Counted from the stretch's first letter, positions 1 to 15,300 are shown. The stretch: DNA of 64,000 bases from Amia ocellicauda (GCF_036373705.1 NC_089856.1:12650001-12714000); one strand, 5' to 3'. The notes: generated by a model not told the origin, from the letters alone. Translations and numbers: made by a program.

Positions 1-2147
1 AAAATATTATCGATCACCCACCCCTTTAGCGTGTTCTAGAGAAAATGTGTAAAATACATACCTATGAGATAGTCGGCAATAATTTATTTTATTAATAAAG
101 CATTTTGTGCGGGTAAAATATAAATACATATATAATACATGCTAATACAACAACAAATAAGAAAATACAAATTGCAATTTAAATGAATACCCCCTGTATC
201 ATCTTTCCAGAGAAAGTAGAAATACAGTCGAATTTCCTTTATGCACCTTGCAAATGCTATCACTGACAGTATACTCGTTGTTGCTGTGTAAAGTGCACAT
301 TACTAACAACATTATGGTAGCGATTGTCCCCATGCCATTGGTTTATCGTATTGGTTCGGGAGCTGGGCGATCCATAATTCTGGTATGAAAAATTATTACG
401 TCTTAACATGTCTCACTGTAACTTTATGGTTAATGACAAAATCATATAACTCGCACTCCTAAGTGTTCCTTGAGCCATCTTAAAAGCTAACCCTTCAAAG
501 TGTATTTATGGAACCGGCGCAGGCCGCTTATCTCGCCATCCTCCGTCTGATGTTAATTTGATTGTGTATATTCTCGATCCGTGTGTATAGCCTTTCACAA
601 TGTCATAAAAAGCGCCAACAATAAAAGAAACACACACACACAAATTTGCGAGATTTGCTTGTGCCCAACTTGCAAATGAAAAGTGAAAGAATTCGAACAA
701 ATTTAAAAATTGCTTTTAACCTATCACAAGTATATTACTTATCGTTAATTTTACTTTATAGTTAAAGCAAATACAATGTATGATATATGAAAATTTTACT
801 CAGTCTGATGAGAAAATTACAGATCTCGTTTTTCCTACTTGTTTAAGGCATTAAAATGAAATGAAAATGCTGTCTTAAGAAAAGAGCCATAGGTCAGACC
901 CTGACATAGACATGTAGGCTACATGTGTATGTGCGTGAGTAACTGACTGACGGAATTGTTGAGTGAAACGATGGTGCCAGTGGATGGAATCTGAATTTTG
1001 GTCCTTATTTCTGTTGGAGCCATCTTAGTGAATGTACGATTGTACTTAAATACGATTATACATTTAGAGGCTTCGGGGTTTTATTTGGTGGTGGTGGGGG
1101 GGGGGGGTTGTATAGTTGTATTGAAGAACAAGTGGAGTTGTGTCTGTGGCGGACGGAAGTAAACTTTCCTTCTGCAGGCGGAAGGGGCTAAACCGACACG
1201 TTATATCCTTGCGCAGTGTAAACAGGCCTCTTGTAAACTGAGAGGAGAGGGGCTCACCACAAAAACTTGAGCCATGTCGAAGCATAGGTTTGCGCCGGTC
1301 CTGGAACTAGATAGAGACTATTTAAGGTGGCACTATCAGTCCACAAGTTCATGCACTTTCTAGATAAGAAAGTCTGGATAAGATTCTGTTACAACTACTG
1401 GACAGCTCAGGTCGTTGGTAGCCTTTACGTTACTACAGTAAAAATAAGATGTTGTGTATTGGAGTTTGGTGAATCCCAGCAACGAGTGTGATCGCCTCAA
1501 AAAGAAAAGGCCGAGTTGTGATTGATCATTCAGGTCAGGATCAGCTTCGTCCGCAACGACAATAAAAACGATATATTGTTATGCAGGGTTATTTTCAGCG
1601 AATTATAACAAATGGGGCAAAACAATGGGCAAAACAGCTCTGGTGTTCAAACCGTTAAAAAATGACCCTCCCCCCGGCTGGGATTTATTTTATTGTTCTG
1701 GTGCTGAAGCTAACCCGATGGTATATCTTGATGTTTTAACACCTATTAGACCCCCAGAAACGCAGGACTAGTAGTTACAAGTCTCTCGCCTCGACACCCG
1801 TCTTAATAGAAACGGAAAAGTGAGAATAAATCAACGCAAAGTGCTGCGGATGCGCCCGCTGAAATATTCCAAACGTATGCATTTTAGATAGGTATCGGGC
1901 CGTAGGCTTTCATCGCCCCAAACTCTGATAGATGGGCTCCAGAATGGGCAGTGATGGCCTGTAAGTGCGAGGTAACAGTAATCTGGTTATATGTAGGAGG
2001 CTGTCTTTATGGGCGCATGAGCATTCCCCACACGAAACGGATATAAATACACAAACACAAACGTGACTGCGACGTGACTTCCCCCTATTATAGAAACCAG
2101 GGGGAGAAATTTATAGGTGCTGGATATTCTAGGTACTCAGTTGAAAA

Positions 2148-2151
<4 letters not shown>

Positions 2152-2217
<66 letters not shown>
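2152..2217. repeat. (TA)n microsatellite, 66 bp
   Basis: Uninterrupted alternating TA. It is preceded by a short GC-rich hairpin (TCCCCCT and AGGGGGA, about 2080-2106). Confidence 0.97.
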
Positions 2218-2219
<2 letters not shown>

Positions 2220-3482
2220 GCTAAACAGCATACATGTAATACATATACATCCTTCAATAGGAATCCCACATCCTCTTCAGTTTAATTTTACAACTAATAA
2301 ACACAAATATTACAGACCTCTGTGTGTGTGTGAGTGGGTGAGTGTGTGAGAGAGAGTGTGTGTGTCTGTATGTGAGTATATGCTGTCTATATCTTAGAGC
2401 ATCTTTCCATTAGTCACGACTTCTATGTTCTTTTCCAAGACCCAGTTTGGCACTGACCACGTGAGCCAGTTCAGTTTCGAGTCGTATGGCTTTCCGATAC
2501 CTTTATTATTTTAATTACAAGATGTCAGACACAATGTAATCTTTCTGAAGTAGTAACCCAGCTAACACACAAACACAAGTTGTTGTGGCAACATTGTGTA
2601 ATGACAGGGAGTGGTGCATATTCTCAGTATAATACACAATATCGCTTAATGTGAGGAAGTCCTTGTCCTTAAGAATCACGCACAGCAATGCCCTTGCAAA
2701 TGTCGAAAACAACACTGAACTGAACAGACTGATCGGAAAAGTTGTGTTGAAATCAAACAACAAGCACATATTGTACATTTCTATATTGCATATATACATT
2801 TGCAGATATACCTTTCTGGATTTAAGCACAACTGCAAAGTAAACCCAATGGGATTTCACGCGGACAATACGTTGCAGGATGCCCACATGTTTCACATCCT
2901 CGACTGACACATTGATTTCTGAACTATGTCAGAAAAATATATTATGAATTCATTTATTTTTTCTTCTTCTTGTAAATGTGTTACAAAGAAATTTATAACA
3001 GACCAAAATTAAAGAAAAAGAAAACACGTCATCTTGTAAAAATAAACCTTATTGGTTTATTGTGTAGTCCTTGTTTGAACACATTCTTCTGTTTTGAACA
3101 ACAAAATAAATGCTCTGCACGTAACCATCGTATAACTTAATTCACGTAACAATTGTGAAATATCCAATGCCATTGCTTTGAATACAGTTTTCGTACTTTT
3201 CTTAATAAAACGTAGAAATTAAAAGGTTAAAGAACCCAGTGCCGATCATGCATACATGCATACATAAACACTTCGTGTCCTTATTGACATACAACATGAA
3301 AACTAAACATCGATTTTAAAAGTTACATTCTACTTGACAAGAGTTAACACAATTCGTCAACTATAACAAAGGCATCATGTTTGTATGTGGGTGTGTTTGC
3401 TTTGCTTTCACGTTTGTGTGAGAAAAATGGCTCCTGCATAAAATGTTTTAAACGTAATCGATTTTCTTTTGGGGATAACAGA

Positions 3483-3483
<1 letters not shown>

Positions 3484-3546
<63 letters not shown>

Positions 3547-3560
3547 ACCCTAACCCTAAC
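3484..3560. repeat. (TTA)n microsatellite ending in telomere-like units
   Basis: About 60 bp of TTA/ATT is followed at 3545-3560 by two and a half TAACCC units, then by AAT units. The telomere-like part is too short to be a true interstitial telomere and probably arose by slippage. Confidence 0.95.
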
Positions 3561-6153
3561 AATAATAATATCGTGATGCCCGTCGAGGTTTAAAGCGCCA
3601 CTCTGTATTAATTATATGCGTCTTTAGGCCTAATTGAAGCTTCGATACACGAATGATTGATTGACTGCTTTTCCGCATTTGTAAAGCTGTATTTTCCCTT
3701 TCCCCGACTGAAGTAACGTTTCCACGTTTGCTCTGCTTTTTCAAGAATACCTCTTATGTACGTTAGCGTGTATCGGTATCTTAATCTTCCATATCTTTGT
3801 GTATCTTATTGTTTGAGGGTGACCTTGCACACACGCCTATGTAGCACCGTGTAAAAGTACAAAACAACTGAAGTGTCCGTAAACCTAGTGAAGCTGAACA
3901 CTTTTTGGCTTCCTGAAATATGTGGTCAAAAACGGTGGCAGAACGCTGAAACCACAGATCCCCCCTCTTGTAGAATGTATTTTTAGAGAGCCTCAATGCC
4001 CCATTGTAAGGGTTAGTTGTGGGTTTATTTGTCTGGGTTTACATCGCACGCACACACACACACACACACGCTTAGAGTAAACGCTGATTTCATATGTTTT
4101 CTTTTGTAGGTTGCGTTAGTTCAAATGAATACTAATTACATAATTGCGTCTGTGTTTTATCTTATTTTATTTGGTTGAGGGAAAGAGAGAAGGTGTGTGT
4201 GTATGTCTGCTTGGTGGGGTGTTGGGGGGGCATCCCAGCCGTCCAACAATGGAAGTTAAGGCCCTGAGTGTTTTTGACTTTGAGACTTGGCTTGTTGTCT
4301 CCTCAGCTCAAAGGTCAGGACTCCGCGTCGTGCACTTCACACAGAACTTGCCTGTCATGCGGTCTGGCGGGCCGGAGGGTCGGGAGTGTGAGGCCACCCC
4401 GCGGCCGGCCGGGAGTTTGCGGGCACAGGGGTGTGTGTGTGTGTTTGTGGGCGGGGGGTTGTCTCCATAGCATTGGAGAAAGCTGCGTGTACCCTTGAAC
4501 TAGGCTGCGGCATTCGCTTTTGTGCTCGTTTGTTTGTTTCTATTGAATAGAAAAGAAATAAACCAACGACCAAAAGAAAGAAGAAATAAAGAAGGAAAAA
4601 AAAAGAAAAGAAAAGGCACTCATTTTGAAATAGTTAAATCTCCTATAAGGCTTCGGGAGCTTATTTATTTTTGTTTCATACTTTTATCCGTGCATAGGTT
4701 TATATTTGTAATGTTTTTGTGTTTTCTTAAAGTCAGACAATATCAACTGAATTATAGAATCATAATTGTTCTCAAATGTATATTAAGAGTATAATTAATT
4801 AATTATGGCATTGTAATTATACTAATATTAATGATTATTATTAATAATATTCTGCATATATGATATCTGGATAGATATGCTGACATTCTCATTAAGAAAT
4901 GATAATTAAACTATCAAAAATATCATGTTTTGAAGGCTTCCAAACCTGCCATACCACTGTTATATTAACATAAGTATACCTTATGAAGAAGCAAGGAAAA
5001 AAGGCCGATGCTGTTATTTTCACACACGTTTGTGGTGTTTCCGTGCAGTTACACAATATGTGATCCACGCTCTGTTTTTTGTTTTGTTTTGTGTTTTTTG
5101 CAAGCAGTCTGACCTTTTAGAGGGAACTGTAAAATGTGCGATGCTGTTAAGCGTACATATTGTAGATTGATTTAACAAATATATAAATCAATACTGTTTA
5201 ATTCGGTGAGTTGCAGGGAGGAATAAGTACAGTACAACCCACAGCACAGACAGCAAATAAGGTGGAGAAGTGTAGAAACATAGGAAAGCGCTTAGCAGGG
5301 GCACTAACAGTAGCGCTTTTTTAGTAGTTGATTTTTGTCACCGGGATATTTTATGTCTTTGGCTGAATGAAGCAGGAGAACTTGTTTGCACAGCTTTACA
5401 CCTGCGTTTTACAGGCTTTTTTCTGGTGTATAATTAGTAACCTATAGGCTGCAAAAATTGAGCTACAGGATTCCCTCTTAGCAGTATTGCAAATATGTTC
5501 TGGATTGCGCTATGAAAAATGGATCTGATTTAGATTGACTTTAACAAAACTGGAACGACTTCTATCACTGGTGTCAATTTTACATTATTTGTGTATTTAT
5601 ACTTATTAACGCACAACGCAACCTTAGGGAAATGTATCCATGTGCTAATACTCCCTGGATTAAGTATATGTTTATATATACTCAAGTACTTTCACATGGT
5701 ATGCTGGTATGCATCTATTATACTGTCATACAGTACTTGTGTAAACTTCAGTATTTGTGTATTTAAATATTCCTTACTTTCTATGTTTAGTGGTTTGCTT
5801 GATTTGCGTTTTTTCCGCAATCTATTGCCTTGCCTTGCTTCTGTTGCTGCTAATGGTTCCAAACGTTCCCCCTGTATCGTATTTTAGGACACCCCGTCGT
5901 CATCTCTGTTTTATACGTTGTGGTATAAAAAATAATCTCCCCCGCTCTATTTTTTTGGATAAAAAGGCGAGCGCTACACGTGTATGCAATGCGCGTCGTT
6001 GGATCGAGCTGGAATCCGGCCAGACTAAACACACTGGAATGTAAACACTGATATCCCCATTAGAACAGGCAGAAAAGCACACTCCGAGGACTCTTTATAT
6101 TTTATCATTCTCCAGCCTGATTTATCTTTATCTTTAAGTCGTTATAATAGTTT

Positions 6154-6249
<96 letters not shown>
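6154..6249. repeat. Compound (CA)n(TA)n microsatellite
   Basis: A CA tract (6154-6170) runs directly into about 79 bp of pure TA. Confidence 0.97.
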
Positions 6250-6251
<2 letters not shown>

Positions 6252-6570
6252 AATATGTTTGGAATACGGAAAGTCGATTTGGGAATGTATAGTAGGAGCA
6301 GGTCTGCGTGATGTTCTTGGATGGTTGTGTATTTGTGTTTTCCTTAATGTGTTTTTGCAGTTGTGTTGTTTGCCAAAGCCAAATAAAATGTAAAGCACTG
6401 ATCTTACAAATTATCCGATTCATAAAACCATTTTTTGATGTTAGTCGTATAGGTATATATGTTAAAGTTGGGATATTAGCTCATCTCCGTCGCCGAACAT
6501 TACATAGACCTTTACATACCGTCATATAAGAAACACAATTTCAAGTCACACTATTTTTTATTATACTAAT

Positions 6571-6584
6571 AACAACAACAACAA

Positions 6585-6671
<87 letters not shown>
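6571..6671. repeat. Compound (AAC)n(TAC)n(AAT)n microsatellite
   Basis: Three trinucleotide blocks follow one another, each differing from the next by one base, as expected from point mutation plus slippage. Confidence 0.96.
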
Positions 6672-6672
<1 letters not shown>

Positions 6673-7621
6673 CTTTCTAGTATTTCCACGGAGGGTTGCA
6701 TATTAAGTTGTACTGGCAGTAGTATAATAGACGTGGAGGCTAATATTTCACTCATTCGGTTAATTGCTTCGTGCGTCTATATAATTTCCGTTTCATGAAT
6801 GTCTTTTGTCGTTGTTGTTGATGACATACTGATGTCATTCTCTGCTGAAAATATGCAATAACGCCAAAAAAAACGATTCTATGTCATGGTGATGGGGAAA
6901 GGAAACACACACAAAATCAATAACAGCTTATTCAATCGAGGACGAGATTTGTGTCGTCAAATCGTATGGTTTGATTGAAAACGTGTAGAATTACCTGGTG
7001 GATATAAATATTTCCAATTGGGCTTCTACAGTAAATGTTGTCAAGACGACGAAGAAGGCAGTCAGATTAATGATAGTGTACAATAGGTTTTTTTTCCTCG
7101 TTTTTTCTTGACATTCTTGCAGCAGCGTTATTGTGAAACCTTTAAACAAGGGGAACCTGATAGCTATATATAGACATACATGCATACATGCATGGCCCAC
7201 ATGTGTTTGAGTGGATGTTTCTGTGAGATAGAAATGGAATACAGTCTCATATTCTGAATTCATTGATTTGCTTTTCAAATGGACGCAGTTCCACGTGTGT
7301 TTCCGACGCCTGCATCTCAGCCGGGGTTGATGCTAGCCATTGCAGGGGTTCCGTTTGGCTCAGACACCGCTATAAAGCGATCTCCAGGTCATTCCGAGAC
7401 CAGACAGGCTCTGTCATGTATCACCTGGGTTTATTACCTCCTAACGTGTGTGTGTCTGTGTCTGTGTCTGTCTCTCTTTCTGTTTATTTTATGAACACTT
7501 TACGACATTAAAAGCAATGGATGCAGAACAATATATTTATTTTGCCTAAGTACATGATCCAAAAATCAATAAATCGTATAATTGTCTTGCCTTTCTCTCT
7601 CTTTCAATTATTTCTTTCACC

Positions 7622-7624
<3 letters not shown>

Positions 7625-7699
<75 letters not shown>
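7625..7699. repeat. (TC)n polypyrimidine tract
   Basis: About 75 bp of CT repeat with one CCT interruption near 7686. A mirror-symmetric polypyrimidine tract of this kind can form H-DNA. Confidence 0.96.
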
Positions 7700-8804
7700 G
7701 TAGGCTTTTTGCAGCTTCCTTTTCTTTTGGTGCAAATATCCCCCAGTGTTTACAACTGTCTGTGTGGGCGGGAGGGCCATACAAATTGAAGGTCAAGTTA
7801 GAGCGCACCTTATATGGTTTCCCAGTATCCACCATTATGATTGTTTTGGACGACAACGAGGAAGGACTTAGGCGATAGAGAGAGAGGGGACGAAAAAAAA
7901 GACGGACACAAAGCAAAACAACAACAGCAACAACAACAACAAAAAGCTATTTATGATAAGTCACTATGTCGTCTGTTGTTTTATTTGGAAGATAAAAATG
8001 AAATGAAGAGGGTGAGCGAGAGAGACTTGCAACTTTGGTGGTATGCAGGGAAAGAGGATCGTGGCGGGAGAGAGGCGATTGTTTTCGAGGGATGAGAATA
8101 GATGATTTATCAAAACCAGTGCGATAGAGCAACTTGACATCAAACGCTATAGCGCCTGCGCTAGGTCTAAAAGCGACAGTGTCTGATTCGAAAAGGAAAT
8201 TAAACGTCATAAACGCAGCCTCAATTAGGCCTAATGTTTAAGCTGCGACCGAATCCTCTAGGAAACAAGACAGGATATTTGGTAAGAGAGACCAGATACT
8301 ATTTCCTACCTCGTAAATCTATTTAACATCGAGATACCTAACAAACACTCGCAAACTAAACTCAATTAGACATTTTTTTTCAAAGAACTACCGAGTCGAG
8401 GTCTGATTAAGCACGATTATAGGACCAGTATTGTATATGTAAGTCAGGTTTAATAGGCAGCGATACAAAGGCGAGGGAGAGTATGATATGTTGATCTACA
8501 CGTCATAGCATAGGGAAGAATGCCAGTTTAATTATTCATTCATTCATTCTATATCATCCTCTCAGCCATTATTACAAAATACATTTTGCTTAGCTGTCAG
8601 AGAGAACGCATTTTATGTCACACTTGTGTTGCCTTAGATTCTGGTTGAATGTGAGAAGTTGAACAGAACTTGAAAGTCTCGTTTGTTGTGTGTCTGTTTG
8701 AATGTACAGTAATATACCTACACAAATACTAAATACTCCTAGATTGGTCAGTGGGCTAGGTGGGTTTCTGCATAGTGATTATATTTAGTATATTATTTGT
8801 GTAG

Positions 8805-8807
<3 letters not shown>

Positions 8808-8859
<52 letters not shown>
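8808..8859. repeat. (TA)n microsatellite
   Basis: About 52 bp of pure TA, then degenerate GTAT units. Confidence 0.96.
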
Positions 8860-8863
<4 letters not shown>

Positions 8864-9139
8864 ATGTATGTATGCATGTTTGGATGTATTTGCATATGTT
8901 TTTGTAGAAATAAGTACATTGCTTTGATTGTTCGTATTACTATCATTAAAATCCACAGTAAACAACAATCATTTTATTTGTTAACGAGAAAATGTGTTTA
9001 ATGGCGTTAACGTACAAACTGCCAGGTTCAATACCATATGTTATTATCAGCTCTGTTTATGAGTCTATGTAGGCATCCATATGTACAATTATTATTATTA
9101 TTATTGTATTGTATTTGTCGTTGTTATTTATTATGCGTG

Positions 9140-9148
<9 letters not shown>

Positions 9149-9192
<44 letters not shown>
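9149..9192. repeat. (GT)n microsatellite
   Basis: 44 bp of GT preceded by a short TA run. Alternating purine-pyrimidine sequence can form Z-DNA. Confidence 0.96.
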
Positions 9193-9196
<4 letters not shown>

Positions 9197-10961
9197 GATG
9201 AATGCAGGTGTTGGTGTTTTATAGTTTTCACATTAAACTTTCAAAAACATCACCAAAGTTTTGTGTGCCAAGCGTACTGCGAGTTGTTTACAATACTCAG
9301 AACCGTGTTTATGTTCTATTCCTGAACATTTGCATTTCAATTGGACTATTTTATATTGTGTAACGTTGACTGGTGTTTCTATATAAACCTAGGGGCAAAA
9401 CGACATAGATGAACGTCCCAGCGAGTTTACTTAATTAATTGAAAGTAGGCCTGTATAATGTATTACAGTGGTTAATACACGAACAGCTGTATAAGACCAG
9501 ATTTAGTTAAGCAGATTTTGTAGTGAAACGTAATTGAAGGAATACAACATAAGTATTATAAACAAATCATAATGCGTACTTGTTCTTTTGGACATAATTG
9601 GACGTCATTAAGGACAACACTTTGTGTTACTTTAGCACAAGCAAGTTGAAATATTAGGAGAAACTCAGTTTGTCTGAATATTGAGAAAGTGCATATATCT
9701 ACACATTTTCGTATTCGTATTATTAAGATATAGCTAGTGTGTATAATGTCATTCAAAACATATTGAGAAGCGTGTCATATTGGTTATAGACCTACACACC
9801 ATTGCAGGATGTGGGTTGTGCAGCCCCCACAAACGCAGGCTGGCCGACACTGTTTTCTGTATATGAACGGCACCTCTGTGTTTGTGTGATACGTAGTTAA
9901 AATATTTTACATAAACCTTTGAGTGCCAGGGACATTGTAGTGATTGTAGTGTGTTTGTTGTGTGCTGCACGGGACTAAATGCCCTTAATTCGTGGTTGCA
10001 TTAACAGTGTAAGGAACTGCTTTAAGTTGTCTTTGAATTCTGCTGTATAGTATAATAATCAAACGTATATACACTGCTGCATTCTGGACTGAAAGTGTTT
10101 CGTCTGTGCCTGCGACAAGTTTGAATGTGTGAGTTTGTGTGTATCTTTTTATATTTATAAGTAAAAGATGTTATACTATTTAATCACAGCGTCTTAACGA
10201 TCGTATATGGTATATTGATCCCTAGTGGTGATTTGAAAGCACAGTAAAGCAACTAAGCGAAGATGGGGGGGTTGGGTGGTGGCAAATTTTTCAAATGTTC
10301 TAATAAAGACAGGTGATTGATATGATAAATGTACCCTACAATCAATCGTGAGTTTAACGTGATCATGGCAGATCGAGGTGTATACACGATATATATTTGA
10401 GAATGTATATATATATATACATTCCAAACTTAGCTATACACACATGTTGATATAGATATTACATGGGGCGTGTTTCTGTGTTTACCCAAACAGATCCACA
10501 TACACTGATGGGTTACAGAAGGTAGTTCTTATTGTAACGCAGTATCTGTGTATCCAAATAACGGTGCATTAACAGCAGATGATTAATGGAGACATTTTCG
10601 TCAGCTTGTAATTCGCACCACGTTTTCGAAATACAGCACAGCAGTAATAATACACGCACGGAAATATTACACAGACTGCAGGGCCGCGTGCGAGCACGGT
10701 TCCGGAAGCACGTCACTCCGCGGTGTCCATTTTTTTAACCGAGAGTTCAGAGTGGAAAATAATAATCATACATAAATTCAATAGTGTTGAACAAATCTTA
10801 ACTATGTCTGACATTTTATGTAATCATGTCAAATCATGCAATATATTCGTCTGCTTGTTTGTGTTTGAAAGTAATTATTTTTATGAGTAGTAGTAGTAAT
10901 AGTACTAATTGTATAATTATATATTATATATAATATATCATGAAATATAACACTGAATTAG

Positions 10962-10963
<2 letters not shown>

Positions 10964-11027
<64 letters not shown>
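10964..11027. repeat. (TA)n microsatellite
   Basis: About 64 bp of pure TA ending at the palindrome TTCGCGAA. Confidence 0.96.
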
Positions 11028-11029
<2 letters not shown>

Positions 11030-11334
11030 GCGAAATAATGCGTACTCAACATATATAGTAACTAGGGGAAGTTACACTATGTTCTCTCTGGGTCTGGATT
11101 TTAGGATTTAATATTAATTGTCTTCCTGCATCAGCAGATCAATTATTAAACGTTGCACCAGTCGACTTACGGGTGATTCTCCACATTTATTTGTGATTCC
11201 TGTCAGGGTCAATATGATTTTCGTATTCAATGTAAAAAAACTGAAGATTTAATTGTGTTTATCTTTATTATTTCTTTATATTCATTTTTATTATACTGAT
11301 GCAGACCGCGTGTTTAGAGAACCAACACCAACAG

Positions 11335-11391
11335 CACAACAACATCATCATCATCATCATCATCAATAACAACAACAACAACAACAACAAC

Positions 11392-11432
<41 letters not shown>

Positions 11433-11455
11433 GGATAATAATAATAATAATAATA
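11335..11455. repeat. Compound (ATC)n(AAC)n(AAT)n microsatellite
   Basis: Three trinucleotide blocks in series with one AAGG interruption. Long poly-Asn or poly-Leu open frames here come from the repeat and are not genes. Confidence 0.95.
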
Positions 11456-14400
11456 TTTCACATACTCCTTCATTGAGCATGATAAGTACAGATTTAATGG
11501 TTGAAATATTAAAAAACATTGATATATTACTAATTAACGGATTCATGTATTTTTTTTTATACAAAGTAAAACTACATACACACATTACACAGTTAAATAC
11601 ATTGAACCTAAGGAAAAATGTAATTCTCTTTCTTACCGGTTTCCATATTTCTACAAATAATAAGAAACAATGCGATTTGCGTTTAAACCTGCTCTTCTGT
11701 CGGTGTCCTGGCCTGAACCTGTACCGGTATGTGGCTACATCCCTCTTTATTTTGTAGGAAATTATTACACTGTGATCCCCCCCACACACACACATTTTCA
11801 CCAAAAAAACACATGATTCTGTGTCTGATGTTTGAACGAAACTCGTTCTGCTTGAGACTATTTCTGATTGGTGGAATTACATATAATATTACATTGTTTT
11901 ATATGAATAAGCTACATTGATAATGTTACATTGTAAGTAGATTCTCAGAGCTGTCTTCCTAAAACTGTCTTAATTTACAATTAGTCAAAGACACATGAAT
12001 ATCTTTATTGTGAGAGTTTGGAAATATATCTATCTGTTTTTCAGTGTTGTGTTTGTTTGTTTGCTTGCTTGTCTTCACCGAACAGTGATGTCCCCGTTTG
12101 AACGTGCCTTTAACCTATATACAAGAGATAGAAATATAACATTGTAAACATATCTACTAATGCAAATTTAAATAGATGTGAAGTAGGATTTGAATAGAGG
12201 AGATAGCGACATTTATTGTGGTTTAGATCTCATTTTGATTCCCATGCTTCTACATTTCATTGTGGACACGGTGAATTTAAGTGGTGTAAAGATGTCAGCA
12301 GATTCACTCTGCAGACAACGACTTTGCAGAGACGATAAAGTCTCTTTTTATACAATTACAAATACAAATAAAATCCCTCTGCAAACTCAATTTTTTGCTT
12401 CGGGTTTAGGATCTAAAATTGAGTAAATATTTTATTACGATGGACAGTATTGTCTCTTATATAAGCGTCTGCGCACACATGTAATGTGTCGTGTCTTTGT
12501 TTGGAATACAGAACATAATCTGTTTCACTATGTTTCGTTAATATTTCCCTTAAGTGTTTGGCAACATAGTGAAGAACATTGCTTGGGAGTTTGCAAGAGA
12601 ATGTGCACTTTTCTACACATACTTTTGCATAGTCTATAAGATTTATAAAGTAACCTACACCAAACTCTCGGGGACAGCTGCACGTCTATAGTTATGCAAT
12701 AAAGTTCTTCACTTACGGTCGCGTAACAAGTATTAATTCTCCCAAAGGGGTGGAATATATTTTTAAAGGGTGATTTGTTAATTTTTCCTCCATCTCTAAA
12801 TCATGTATAAAATGTCCCAAAAATGTTTGATATAAATTATGATCTGACATGTCTGTAAGTGTGTGTGCTAGGAGGTCTGTATGTGTATGTTTGTATGAAT
12901 GAATGACGGTTTAAATTAAACAAAGTAGTGGGTGGTAAAAACGTGGTGCACAGATACAGCAGAAGTGTGTGGTTTTATCCATCGCACATGAATCAGGGAC
13001 TATTGTGGAGCTGCTGCTGTTTTGGTGCGGTAAGAGGCTACATTAATTGCAATAATAAAAATCTATAGCGCGAATGAAGCAAACAGTTTACAAATTCTGG
13101 TAACCCGCAACGCTTAACAGAGAGAAACTGTAGGCACTCTTGTCTCGAGAAATTAAACCACGTTGGGCTCTGATCTTATTTTAAACGTGACAGCTGTCGT
13201 GATTGAGAAACGGTATAACTTTCAACAAAAAAGGTTGATTTTACAAGCGCGCAATGAACGCGGCAACTGTGTGCTTCTTGTAATAAGGCCTGTGTTCTGT
13301 CGAGGCTGGCCTAACCACAAGAGCATCATAAAAACACAGGTAATTAAAAAAGATGATTCTGTCATATGCCTTTCCAGGTTGGGTTCCAGTTCTGGTTCCA
13401 ATACAGAAAATTCTGCCAAACTTGCCACTCTCAGAAACGAATTACTGCACTTGATGTGAAGATTATGCTATATTGCATTAGAGCATCCCCCCCCCCCCTC
13501 ACCCCACCTATGCAGGCGCTCACACCTGTCCTCCTGTTCAACAACAGCGTACAACTTGATTTGTACATGCTTGTGGTTTTTCAAAAGTGTACGTGCCTAC
13601 CGAGGTTTGTTGATGACACAGTTGTTTTGGGTACACTTTACAAGATGTTCTTTAACGTTCTGTTACTGTTATTATTAATATTTTTATATATCTGAGAATC
13701 TATTGTAAATGTAAATTGTCCTTGGCAAGGGAATCTGCAAATAAATAAATATACAATACTAATGTAAATCTGTTTCTATATATCATGGTTTTTCCATCTA
13801 TCTCTCTCTCTCTATCTATCTATTTATCTTTTCCTTTCTGGTTCCCAGGTCTCCTCAAATCTAAGTCTTGTTGAAAACTGAAGTTTTCAGACCACTGTTC
13901 AAAACAAAAAGGATTTTTTAAGGCTTCTCAATGTCAACATCTCAGCACTTTATCTTACTGCTGTTTCCACTTTATGGACGTCGCACGGCTAGGTGCAGCG
14001 CTTTAGACCTCAGTAAAACCAAGGGCCTTTTTTGTTGTTGCTTGAAACTGTTCACAGCTCATACAACCGAATTTAATAGCCTGGCCTACATCCAATTAAA
14101 TTTATCCGGGCCATAAGGGGACAATAATATTATCCCACACACTTCCCACGTCGAGTCGTGGTTCCAACCCGATTTGGTTTGGAACTGCGCAGGATGTACC
14201 TGAAACAAGTTTTCTCCCGAGATCAATTTCTATTTACTTCTATTTTGGTTTTCATGGGATCGATAAACTCCTTAAGAATTTGTTTTATTTGGTTGCCTAA
14301 CCAGTCTGAAATTCTTGAAGTTTTACTATTGTAATTATAGCATGGGGTAGCAATGCGTTTGTAAGATTCCTCAGACAGAACAGTCGTAAAGTCCTAGCGA

Positions 14401-15298
14401 GGCTGCGCCCAACACTGTTGTTTGCAAGCAGAGAATTGCAAATATTTACAACACCGTTTTCCTGCGCAAATCTCTGAACACACACAAAGCCTATCAGATC
14501 TCTGCAACATATGGGTATAGATATCCCAATGCATATATTTATTAACATCACCAAAGTTCACCAACATCTAAATCGGCTGATCCAACAACGGTAAAGAATA
14601 GAAAGAAGAGCGTAATTTGACATTTATGTGAAATGTGAAAACAGCTTTTTGAAAATACATAAATAAACAAACAAACAAACAGTCAGTCTTATCCGAGGAA
14701 TAACTATATCCAGGAAAAGATAAAATATATATGTATGTACATAAATATACATCAATATGTAAACTTTAAAGTTGATGATGATGTCGTTATTATTATTGTT
14801 GTTGTTTTACAATATGACATTGTTTTCAGACAGACGTGTTTTTCTCTCTTTTCAGCCGGTGTGCTTACACATGCCCTATAGGGAACTACAGTTTGGATTA
14901 GACAACAGCAAGCCGCAGCGCAGTGATATGAGATACAGCGGATTGAGAGAGGAATGTGTACAATTAGCGTCAGGATGCCAGGGCTTTATTTATATTTGTA
15001 TATTTTAATTGTGTGGTTGGGACAAAGGCCATTCCTCAAAGCTAGATGGTTTACAGTGGTCATGTGTTTGTACAAGCGCTCTTATTAGGGTGTATTTTAC
15101 TGTCAGATTCACCGGGCGCTTTCCAGAACAGGATAAAGTTTTATTTTTATTTGTTTATTAGTCCTACTGCTCTCCAGGTACACTTTATGTTCATGCTGAC
15201 ATTCAATCTAATCCTTTCCCAATGTGACAGGGAAATATACAGACGCCATTAAATATAACCCTTATTTACAGTACCACTTCCAATGAATATGGAATACT

Positions 15299-15300
<2 letters not shown>

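Noticed and set aside
7841..8210. Overlapping open frames near a GA-rich segment
   Set aside because: Low-complexity GAGA and CAA repeats generate them, and there is no domain or splice support.
10401..10424. Perfect 24-bp palindrome GAATGTATAT...ATATACATTC
   Set aside because: Mostly an alternating TA core with 5-base arms, of the kind expected around TA microsatellites.
11268..11804. Long open frames with poly-Leu or poly-Asn on both strands
   Set aside because: Produced by trinucleotide microsatellites. Similar poly-Leu, -Ile, -Asn, -Tyr and -Ser frames across the window have the same origin.
13366..13695. Open frame containing FQFWFQYRKF, resembling the WFQNRR homeodomain core
   Set aside because: Only a few residues match, the Asn51/Arg53 pattern and the rest of a homeodomain are missing, and the following sequence is low-complexity.
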